Part shown: positions 55,461-64,000 of the stretch, in pieces | Position numbering within the stretch: position 1 is the stretch's first letter | Layout of the letters: each line of letters begins with the position of its first letter | Assembly (NCBI RefSeq): GCF_050003625.1 | Contig: NC_134398.1 | Location: 85,747,983 to 85,811,982 of the forward strand | DNA: 64,000 nucleotides | Direction: 5' to 3' | Source of the DNA: Haematobia irritans | Lineage: Eukaryota; Arthropoda; Insecta; Diptera; Muscidae | Notes under the pieces: model-generated | Seen by the model: the letters and a program-made list of their open reading frames with translations, nothing else | Databases searched by the model: none | Told to the model about the DNA's origin: nothing | Made by a program: the position numbers and the translations under genes

Positions 55461-56189
55461 TTGCGACATAAAAGTAAGGTTGCCAGATGATGGTTGTCGA
55501 AATCCGTGACTTTGAGCCATACATTCCGGGAATCGTTGGGACAAAGAAAAAACAATCATTATATGTAAAATATAAATATCATGCTTTTGGAACACAAAAA
55601 ATCCGCTCAAAATATAAAATTAATTCGGTCTATCTCAGTTTTACCACACAGTTTTGTACACCCAAAAAAGGCGGCGTTAATGCACACTTAACCATGCTTT
55701 AGTTCATGAAAATTAGTTGATTTTAGTTAAAATTTGCCCAATGTGAGCAAATGTTCCTTATTTGAGTAATTTTTGCTTACTTACTTACTAATGACGTGAA
55801 CCAAAAAATGAGAAAATGAGTTGTATGCAAATATATTACACAATTTTATTGAAAAAACAAGAGTAGTTAGTTCGGCCGGGCCGACTCTTAAATATCCACC
55901 ACCATGAATTAAATATAATAGTTTCCCCTGCAAAACTCTTCGTCGTAGGGGGTTACTTGATAAGATATGCACACCAAGAAATATATGAATTTTTACATAA
56001 ACTTCTACATTTAAAAATCTATGGACTTTTCCATAAAATAGATGTACGTTTACGTAATACATTTTTTCGTAAATACATGTTATTACATTATTAAAAGTTT
56101 ATTAATGTGCATGGACTCTTTTATAAAATTAATGACACTTTACATAATACACGCACAGAAAAAACATGTTTGGACATGATTGCTGTATC
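55461..56189. other. unclassified, with a tcggccgggccga repeat
   Basis: 55,865-55,965 contains gttcggccgggccgactctt and ccaccaccat, a motif widespread in fly repeats (from memory). A 71-codon plus-strand frame (55,487-55,702) has no recognised family. Confidence 0.35.
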
Positions 56190-56565
56190 CACACGGATGA
56201 AAAAGACTGTTTTTCATATGTTTGCCTATAAACATTATATGTTTGGAACACAAATTTTTAAACACAATATTTTTGAGTGCAAGCATATAATGTTCATAAA
56301 CTAGCATAACATGTTTGGGACATATATGTTAATATGTTACAACATATTATGTTTGGGACATAAAATGTTTTAAATATAATATGCTTGGATGCAAACATAT
56401 ATTAATTTAGAAATAGCCTATAAACATATATGTGTTTAGTAGCTTGGAGCGCTATTTAACAGGGAGCGATATTGAATTAAGTTGGTGGTTGTTGCTTGTT
56501 ATTACAAAATTAACATTTTTTTTATTTTTCCTTGGGCAATTGATCAGCTACTTCTTTGATCCTTA

Positions 56566-56611
56566 CAAACTGTGTGGTCCGCTGTTCGAATCCCCGTCCG
56601 GCAAAAGGTAA
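56566..56611 (+). ncRNA. tRNA-like module B, 5'-truncated
   Basis: CTTACAAACTGTGTGGTCCG and box B GTTCGAATCCCCG. The box A half is missing. Confidence 0.5.
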
Positions 56612-56663
56612 AATTAAAATAAAAAAATCATACAATTGAATAATTTCTTCTACAATGTTTGTA

Positions 56664-57597
56664 AAGGGTGATTTGTTAAGAGCTTGATAACGTTTTTAAA
56701 AAAAAAAACGCATAAAATTTGCAAAATCTCATCGGTTCTTTATTTGAAACGTTAGATTGGTCCATGACATTTACTTTTTGAAGATAATTTCATTTAAATG
56801 TTGACCGCGGCTGCGTCTTAGGTGGTCCATTCGGAAAGTCCAATTTTGGGCAACTTTTTCGAGCATTTCGGCCGGAATAGCCCGAATTTCTTCGGAAATG
56901 TTGTCTTCCAAAGCTGGAATAGTTGCTGGCTTATTTCTGTAGACTTTAGACTTGACGTAGCCCCACAAAAAATAGTCTAAAGGCGTCAAATCGCATGATC
57001 TTGGTGGCCAACTTACCGGTCCATTTCTTGAGATGAATTGTTCTCCGAAGTTTTCCCTCAAAATGGCCATAGAATCGCGAGCTGTGTGGCATGTAGCGCC
57101 ATCTTGTTGAAACCACATGTCAACCAAGTTCAGTTCTTCCATTTTTGGCAACAAAAAGTTTGTTAGCATCGAACGATAGCGATCGCCATTCACCGTAACG
57201 TTGCGTCCAACAGCATCTTTGAAAAAATACGGTCCAATGATTCCACCAGCGTACAAACCACACCAAACAGTGCATTTTTCGGGATGCATGGGCAGTTCTT
57301 GAACGGCTTCTGGTTGCTCTTCACTCCAAATGCGGCAATTTTGCTAATTTACGTAGCCATTCAACCAGAAATGAGCCTCATCGTTGAACAAAATTTGTCG
57401 ATAAAAAAGCGGATTTTCTGCCAACTTTTCTAGGGCCCATTCACTGAAAATTCGACGTTGTGGCTCGTTAGTAAGTCTATTCATGATGAAATGTCAAAGC
57501 ATACTGAGCATCTTTCTCTTTGACACCATGTCTGAAATCCCACGTGATCTGTCAAATACTAATGCATGAAAATCCTAACCTCAAAAGAATCACCCTT
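56664..57597 (-). mobile_element. DD41D mariner, internally deleted (copy 2)
   Basis: 934 bp with TA at 56,662-56,663 and 57,598-57,599. Ends AAGGGTGATTTGTTAAGAGC and CAAAAGAATCACCCTT. About 370 bp of the transposase 5' half is gone, with the junction at ttgtggc|tcgttag. Confidence 0.9.
56771..57466 (-). pseudogene. DD41D transposase, N-terminal part deleted
   Basis: The catalytic half (QQDGATCHTA; SCDLTPLDYFLWG) is present and nearly identical to copy 1, with Pro instead of His before the third Asp. A TAG replaces the Lys codon upstream (tgctaattt against tgcttattt), so only 172 codons from an internal Met remain open. Non-functional. Confidence 0.88.
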
Positions 57598-58106
57598 TAT
57601 TACAGAAAAAGGTGCTAAGAACTAAAAAATCTCGTGGAAGTGAGAAAGATGTGGGGGAATATACAATTGGGCAGAAACAAAATTTTGAGTATTCAGGTCG
57701 AAAACCTATGTTGTTAGCACCTATATTACCTGTTTATTTTCATAATTCATTATGATTGTAAAAATATAAATAAATAAATAAAATTTTGAGCACAATATTG
57801 TTTGGGAGAATTTTTTTAAGCATATAATATTTTTGGGTGCAAAATGCTTCCAAACATATTATATGTTCACATAATAACATATTGTTTTTTGGAAGACAAC
57901 ATTATTGAATTTGGATGAAAAAATACAAAATGTTTGGAAATTGACTACCCAAACATATATTGTTTAGACCAATATGCTTTCAAACATATTATATATTGGA
58001 AGAGATCAAACATATAAATGTTTGGGCAATAGCCAAAAATGTATATGCTTGAAGCAAAATATGTTTGGGAGTATATGTTACAGAAGCGATTTTTTGTGAG
58101 CGTGCA

Positions 58107-59112
58107 TTTAATGCTTATCTAGAGTATGTAATTGTCGTGAAAACCATGTATTTTGTCTTTGTAAAAATAGTTTTCGAGCGGATAAAAATATATGTTGGCA
58201 ATAAGGATTTAAATGGTTCTCAAATGCCGCAAACATGCTCTATTATTTAAATGATGGAATTTGAGACCATTACATGGTCGGGAAAATCAAGTACCTGACC
58301 ATTCATTTTTTTTACTTTTCTGCAGGGAAAAAATTATTTTTATAGGTTACGTATAGACATGTCTAGAACCATTACATGGTCATAAAGACCATGTACATTG
58401 TTTTCGTGACTTTATTAATTTTTTTGCAGCGAAAAGAATTTTATAAAAACATTGAGCAGGTACACACGATTTTTATTTTGCGCGTCAGTCGTGTGTTGAT
58501 TGTTTCTTGGAATGGACGGAGAATACGGAATTACTGTGTTTTGTGTTAATTTATTTATTCAAAAGTGGCACGTGGTTTTATGTGAACACAAAAACGGGAA
58601 GTGTAATTGAAAAAATGTACCCGTTTTTGTTCTGCATTTTGATATATGGTATAATTTTTATTTGCAGTTACATGATGTCTGCGTTGGTACATTTGATGGC
58701 ACGAAGTAAATATGGAATGATTACTTACTATTGAAATTGAACCAAAATAGAGTGTGTAAAAATATATGATGTTTGCTTGTACGATATTAAAAATACAAAT
58801 AAACAATGAATTAGTTTATAAATAAATAAAAACAAATAAATAAAGTTAAATTTGTGTTTTTTTTTCTCAAGTGGCGTCCTTTTTTCGACGACGAAGAAAG
58901 TTTTTTCATAAAGATCAAAACATTTTAGGTTGTGACCATGTTCTTTTAACTGGAAGAAAAACATTTTTGACATTATCATAACATTTTAGATCGTGACCAT
59001 GGTATTTTGATTCAAACAAAATTCTTTTCAGCAACATAATAACATTTTAGATGAGGACAATTTTATTTTTCTTAGAACCATTGTCGAACGCAGTTTGGTC
59101 TTCATGCAACTT
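58107..59112. repeat. element-like stretch with repeated ACCATG/CATGGT motifs
   Basis: accattacatggtc at 58,268 and 58,370, gaccatgtacatt at 58,386, and acattttag with tgtgaccatg at about 58,920 and 58,984. An internal segment (58,440-58,740) has a short open frame without ATG (LFKSGTWFYVNTKTGSV, hydrophobic middle). Function unknown. Confidence 0.4.
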
Positions 59113-59205
59113 TATTGAACTTATTGAATTGTATTGAATTGAAACGTATTGAATTGTAATGAATTGAAATTTATTGAATTGAAATGTATTCTATTGAATT
59201 GTATA
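59113..59205. repeat. TATTGAATTG minisatellite
   Basis: About eight loose copies of ttgaattgtattgaa. Confidence 0.75.
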
Positions 59206-59873
59206 GTTCTATAAAAATCACTTCTAGTTTGTAAAGCAATGAATTAAGAACAATACAACACTGAATTAAGATTTTTGTAATGACGATTGGCAACTCCTTT
59301 TATCTTTTTTATCCGCTCTTATTTTATAAGAGGGTTCCTGTCATGTAAAACAGGAAACCTCCTTCTTCTTGCCGTTTGACTGTCAACCAGAACACATCGT
59401 TGCCTCTCGTCGCCCATAGGAATCTCTCTCGTCTCTCAACCATAATAAATGTAAGTGACACAAAATCCCACCTGTTTCAATTTGGGTTGCCGGGAGTATT
59501 TCGTCGGAGCAACTTGGGGTATTTTCTAGAGTTCCCAACTTTAACTTATTTTATCTATTGGAACCTAAGTTCCACTCACCAACCAAGCACTGGTGTTTTC
59601 ATGAACCTAAGTTCTTTGTTATTGAAAAACATTAGGAGTCTTGACGAACCTTAGTTCACCTCTAGATTTCGCCAGTAGGCATATTACACAAAGATAAGTA
59701 TAATCTTCAACCATGTTCAGGTGAAAATGTATTATTTTATTTTGCTCTTCGAATATGATTGTGACAATCATGTTTCTTCTCTGCGTGTATATCCAAAAAT
59801 ACTGGTTTTCGTAGCGTGAGAGTGGCACAACATAGAGTTACTCCCATATGTATACAATACAAGCAGTGATGCC
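59206..59873. other. unclassified, less AT-rich; possible solo LTR
   Basis: 59,290-59,640 resembles LTR R/U5 sequence in composition (ggaacctaagttccactcac twice-related with gaacctaagttc) but no matching ends were found. A 92-codon frame here (59,376-59,654) has no ATG. 59,745-59,790 repeats the motif at 47.1 kb. Confidence 0.3.
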
Positions 59874-60925
59874 AACTCTGACGATTTTTCGTCATTTTGA
59901 CGATTTAGTCTTTGACGATTTGACGACGATTTTAAGCAACGTAGTTATGAGTTGACGATTTTTGAAAAGCGTTTCCTCTTAATATTTTTTATGACAATTT
60001 GACGATTTTTCAGGGTGACGTAGTTATAAGTTGACGATTGTCATAAGTTGTAATGTAAACAAGCTTTTTTTATCTAATGGTAACTAATATGTAGCTTGCT
60101 CTCAGCCACATTCGTCTCCAATGTAGGAAGAAATTTCAAAGCAGACAATATAGTTATATAAAACTAAAATTGTACAACAACTGTTTAAAGCTAAATAATT
60201 ATAATTGTTACGAAGTCGCATAAGTCAAATTCACATTATTCATTACCAATAATAAGGATTTAAAATAAACGGTATATTTCTGTAATTAAAATTAATAAAA
60301 TAAATCTTTTATTTTTTGACGATTTTGACGAAAAATATTTTAAAAATTGCCGATTATCTGCCCAAAACAAAAAAACAAACGTAACATTTTTGAAGGCAAC
60401 CCATGTCTTTGCTATGTTTGGATTTTTCAGTACAGTTTGAGTCCCCGTCGTGTTTCGAAGATTATTTAGCGCTGGGAAAGGTTCACGAAATAAAACGATA
60501 TTAAATAAAGGCTTTTACAAGTAATGTAAGATATTATGAAATTATGTTCTTTATTTAATGGGTTTTAATGCGGTTTTCAATTATGCAAGAAAAGTTACAT
60601 TGTAAAATGTAAAAGTACATATTTTTCAATGTCGAAAAATATGTATATTTCATTTATAATATTAAAAATTTCATTAATATTATGTATACGATCGTCAGTC
60701 AATGAAAACCTGTATTTTTTTAATTTATGAACTTTTTTGAAAAGTTTTGTGAACACTATTTATAAAATAAATGTATTATGTTTTTGTGTGTAGGATTTCA
60801 GGAGGTTTAATGACATGTATTCTCCCAAGCAGATCAGTTCAACCAGTACGCTTCCCGAAGATAAATTCTAGATTCTACCTATGAAGACTAGATCAGAATA
60901 GAAGTAAAATCGGGAGATCGGTCTA
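59874..60925. repeat. TGACGATT-rich block and unclassified sequence
   Basis: Begins cagtgatgccaactctgacg, a hAT-like end, but no partner end was found. ttgacgattt recurs at least six times in 59,880-60,050 and again at 60,315-60,330. No gene. Confidence 0.4.
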
Positions 60926-60986
60926 CGAGGGCGGTTCGGAAACTTCTTAGCCAAGCAATTCTGTCCCTTGATTAAAATAGTTTTCC

Positions 60987-61200
60987 TCAATGCTTGCCAG
61001 CAAGGAATTTTTTTAGATTTGGGAACAAGTAAAAGTCACTGGGAGCTAAATCAGGAGAATAAGGTGGGTGGTCAAGCAACTCGTACTTTAATTCGTTGAT
61101 TTTAGTTAGCCATTGTGAAGCACTCTTGTGCGGTGGTGCGTCGTATTGATGAAAAAATATTTTTTTGTGTTGTAAGCCAGGACGTTTTTCTCGAATTTGT
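60987..61200 (-). pseudogene. mariner transposase C-terminal part
   Basis: FFHQYDAPPHKS carries the second catalytic Asp and YSPDLAPSDFYLFPNLKKFL the third, with 34 residues between: a true mariner DD34D. The first Asp region is missing, lost to the deletion at the palindrome. Confidence 0.78.
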
Positions 61201-61582
61201 ACACGGATGAAAAGACTGTTTTTCATATGTTTGGCTATAAACATTATATGTTTGGAACACAAATTTTTAAACACAATATTTTTGAGTGCAAGCATATAAT
61301 GTTCATAAACTAGCATAACATGTTTGGGACATATATTTTAATATGTTAGAACATATTATGTTTGGGACATAAAATGTTTGCATCCAAGCATATTATATTT
61401 ACAAACATTTTATGTCCCAAACATAATATGTTCTAACATATTAACATATATGTCCCAAACATGTTATGCTAGTTTATGAACATTATATGCTTGCACTCAA
61501 AAATATTGTGTTTAAAAATTTGTGTTCCAAACATATAATGTTTATAGCCAAACATATGAAAAACAGTCTTTTTCATCCGTGT
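61201..61582. mobile_element. palindromic fold-back element (180-bp arms)
   Basis: Arms 61,201-61,379 and 61,403-61,582 are reverse complements with about one indel and one substitution; the loop is 23 nt. Ends acacggatgaaaa and ttttcatccgtgt. The arm equals the terminal arm of the tRNA-module elements. Flanking dinucleotides are TA and TG. Confidence 0.85.
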
Positions 61583-61740
61583 GCGGTTTGATCGACTGTT
61601 AACAAATGCGGCACCCTTTTTCATCTGTAGTTCTTCATGCAAAATTAAATGGACTCGATCATTTGAGATGCCCATGATATTAGCAATTAGCTTTTCTAAA
61701 CTAATCCTAGCTTTTTAATTAAAATAGAGGGCACATCCAG
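61583..61740 (-). pseudogene. mariner transposase N-terminal part
   Basis: KLIANIMGISNDRVHLILHE, then EELQMKK and, one frame over, VPHLLTVDQ: the helix-turn-helix region of a mariner transposase with a small deletion causing a frameshift. The same segment recurs exactly at 63,697-63,854. Confidence 0.75.
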
Positions 61741-61886
61741 TATCACTTCTACAAAATCAATGGTCTAATAAAAGTGAATTTCACCAAATTTATTGCATGA
61801 AAAATATGGCATCTTCACTTCTGCAAAGTGTTCTTGGTAGAGCTAATGAACAAAAGCTAACGCAGCCACTATATTTCTATTGATGT

Positions 61887-62120
61887 AAGCCGTCACTTGA
61901 AATTGTTTGATTGTTTGAAATATTATTGCAAATATTTTAGAAGTTAAAAAAACTGTCATTTTAATCATTACGGGATACCAAAAACATGTTTAACAAAATA
62001 AAGAATATAAAACCTTTTCCGTCGTCAAAAATGAATGAACGGCACAGCGATTATTTCTTTAAGAGTGACTTAGATCTGGAATGTAAAAACCAAATCAAAA
62101 CTAGATTTTGAGAAGTAATA
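61887..62120. other. no recognised gene
   Basis: Flank between the duplicated segment and DD41D copy 3. Confidence 0.35.
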
Positions 62121-63011
62121 AAGGGTGATTTGTTAAGAGCTTGATAACTTTAAAAAAAAAAAAACGCATAAAATTTGCAAAATCTCATCGGTTCTTTATT
62201 TGAAACGTTAGATTGGTCCATGACATTTACTTTTTGAAGATAATTTCATTTAAATGTTGACCGCGGCTGCGTCTTAGGTGGTCCATTCGGAAAGTCCAAT
62301 TTTGGGCAACTTTTTCGAGCATTTCGGCCGGAATAGCCCGAATTTCTTCGGAAATGTTGTCTTCCAAAGCTGGAATAGTTGCTGGCTTATTTCTGTAGAC
62401 TTTAGACTTGACGTAGCCCCACAAAAAATAGTCTAAAGGCGTCAAATCGCATGATCTTGGTGGCCAACTTACCGGTCCATTTCTTGAGATGAATTGTTCT
62501 CCGAAGTTTTCCCTCAAAATGGCCATAGAATCGCGAGCTGTGTGGCATGTAGCGCCATCTTGTTGAAACCACATGTCAACCAAGTTCAGTTCTTCCATTT
62601 TTGGCAACAAAAAGTTTGTTAGCATCGAACGATAGCGATCGCCATTCACCGTAACGTTGCGTCCAACAGCATCTTTGAAAAAATACGGTCCAATGATTCC
62701 ACCAGCGTACAAACCACACCAAACAGTGCATTTTTCGGGATGCATGGGCAGTTCTTGAACGGCTTCTGGTTGCTCTTCACTCCAAATGCGGCAATTTTGC
62801 TTATTTACGTAGCCATTCAACCAGAAATGAGCCTCATCGCTGAACAAAATTTGTCGATAAAAAAGCGGATTTTCTGCCAACTTTTCTAGGGCCCATTCAC
62901 TGAAAATTCAAAGCATACTGAGCATCTTTCTCTTTGACACCATGTCTGAAATCCCACGTGATCTGTCAAATACTAATGCATGAAAATCCTAACCTCAAAA
63001 GAATCACCCTT
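62121..63011 (-). mobile_element. DD41D mariner, internally deleted (copy 3)
   Basis: 891 bp, TA-flanked (62,119-62,120 and 63,012-63,013), same ends as copy 2. The deletion junction differs (gaaaattc|aaagcat) and removes the start codon. Confidence 0.9.
62227..62880 (-). pseudogene. DD41D transposase, N-terminal part deleted
   Basis: 217 codons open from an internal Met (AENPLFYRQILFSDEAHFWL) to the normal C-terminus with all three Asp residues. The DNA-binding domain and native start are gone, so binding to the element ends is not expected. Confidence 0.88.
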
Positions 63012-63386
63012 TATAAAATGCGTTCTTCCTTATAGTATGAACTGGTAACAAGAATCTGGCTGTGTTTTTGCTTTTAATTCCACAGTCTAGTGTAATTATA
63101 TTGTATGAATTATCATCAAAATATGTTTAGTTTATAGTTTCTGTCTGCAAACAAAATGCATTGCAGAAAAAGTTTTTGATTCGAATTTTCTTTCGTACTA
63201 TGTAATACTATCGAATTCACCAAAAAGCGTAGCCAGCTTATAACGTAAAATCGCACCACTTACGAGTAATAAAAAAGGTGTAATTTGGCAGCATTGTCAG
63301 TGACTGTCAAAAATTGATAAACAAAAAATAAAAAAAAATTAGTAAATACAATAAAATGGATAGTGTTGTTCTGTGGTTTGAAAGAA
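63012..63386. other. no recognised gene
   Basis: Separates DD41D copy 3 from the second half of the duplication. No repeat recognised. Confidence 0.35.
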
Positions 63387-64000
63387 ACAATATTTTTGAG
63401 TGCAAGCATATAATGTTCATAAACTAGCATAACATGTTTGGGACATATATTTTAATATGTTAGAACATATTATGTTTGGGACATAAAATGTTTGCATCCA
63501 AGCATATTATATTTACAAACATTTTATGTCCCAAACATAATATGTTCTAACATATTAACATATATGTCCCAAACATGTTATGCTAGTTTATGAACATTAT
63601 ATGCTTGCACTCAAAAATATTGTGTTTAAAAATTTGTGTTCCAAACATATAATGTTTATAGCCAAACATATGAAAAACAGTCTTTTTCATCCGTGTGCGG
63701 TTTGATCGACTGTTAACAAATGCGGCACCCTTTTTCATCTGTAGTTCTTCATGCAAAATTAAATGGACTCGATCATTTGAGATGCCCATGATATTAGCAA
63801 TTAGCTTTTCTAAACTAATCCTAGCTTTTTAATTAAAATAGAGGGCACATCCAGTATCACTTCTACAAAATCAATGGTCTAATAAAAGTGAATTTCACCA
63901 AATTTATTGCATGAAAAATATGGCATCTTCACTTCTGCAAAGTGTTCTTGGTAGAGCTAATGAACAAAAGCTAACGCAGCCACTATATTTCTATTGATGT
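63387..64000 (-). repeat. exact duplicate of 61,273-61,886 (palindrome part plus mariner N-terminus)
   Basis: Offset 2,114 bp; no difference noticed over 614 bp, and the match continues to the window end. The left break lies inside a palindrome arm, 72 bp from its start. Confidence 0.88.

Larger units (their letters stand above)
56192..58104. mobile_element. tRNA-module element, copy 5, with nested DD41D mariner
   Basis: CA|CACGGATGAAAAAGACTG at the left; GAAGCGATTTTTTGTGAGCGTG|CA at the right. Orientation is opposite to copy 3. ATATGTTT-rich arms at 56,200-56,440 and 57,790-58,090; a truncated module B at 56,566-56,611. Contains DD41D copy 2. Confidence 0.72.
60926..61886 (-). mobile_element. 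mariner (DD34D), internally deleted, split by a palindromic element
   Basis: Left end follows TA at 60,924-60,925 (CGAGGGCGGTTCGGAAACTT). Minus-strand coding resumes on both sides of the palindrome at 61,201-61,582. The 5' end was not located; homology fades above about 61,740. Confidence 0.7.

Noticed and set aside
55487..55702. 71-codon plus-strand frame
   Set aside because: Overlaps an equally long minus-strand frame; neither shows a domain.
59376..59654. 92-codon plus-strand gene
   Set aside because: Begins at TTG rather than ATG; sequence looks more like LTR or untranslated DNA.
61469..61675. 68-codon gene present twice (also 63,583-63,789)
   Set aside because: It is a chance read-through of mariner coding sequence into the palindrome arm, duplicated with the segment.

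Overview
The window is AT-rich, intron-style eukaryotic DNA with no operons and almost no long open frames outside mobile elements. Its repeat content (an irritans-type mariner, DD41D mariners, a LOA-clade LINE with DUF4780-like ORF1, CACAGAAAAAA-type MITEs, a Ty3/gypsy element with a tRNA-Leu-like primer site) points to a calyptrate fly, most likely a muscid such as Stomoxys, Haematobia or Musca. That placement is inference from element families, not from a host gene. No complete conventional host gene, rRNA gene, intact tRNA gene or CRISPR array was recognised.

Layout. 1-3.7 kb: end of an irritans-type mariner inserted in a decayed non-LTR retrotransposon, then a second decayed reverse-transcriptase fragment (all minus strand). 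3.7-7.6 kb: tRNA-like relics and small non-autonomous elements. 7.6-11.8 kb: the only stretch that looks like possible host genes, two neighbouring plus-strand clusters of very short exon-like blocks (15-108 nt) with good splice signals, the second built from tandem copies of one exon-intron unit. 12-15.6 kb: inverted repeats and a Helitron-like element whose insertion site can be reconstructed exactly. 15.68-22.16 kb: a nearly complete but dead LOA-clade LINE with a 1.3-kb tRNA-module element inserted near its 5' end. 22.2-27.1 kb: more non-autonomous elements. 27.1-31.6 kb: an intact-looking DD41D mariner, then a decayed Tc1-like element carrying a nested hAT fragment. 33.7-39.2 kb: a young Ty3/gypsy element (two LTR differences seen over 603 bp) whose single 922-codon frame joins gag directly to integrase; one LTR is split by a 1.4-kb TA-flanked element. 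40-50 kb: nested non-autonomous elements, several with empty sites visible elsewhere in the window. 51.3-51.9 kb: a second LOA fragment. 56.2-58.1 kb: another tRNA-module element holding a deleted DD41D copy. 60.9-64 kb: an internally deleted mariner interrupted by a 180-bp-arm palindrome, part of which is repeated exactly 2,114 bp downstream, with a third DD41D copy between.

Recurring theme. Many apparently different repeat families share 5'-CAC...GTG-3' ends, A-rich terminal segments and 2-bp target duplications (usually TA, also CA, CG). One branch carries two divergently oriented tRNA-like modules, the leftward one ending at a conserved T-run, in an arrangement I do not recognise. Together with the micro-exon clusters these are the best candidates for something undescribed.
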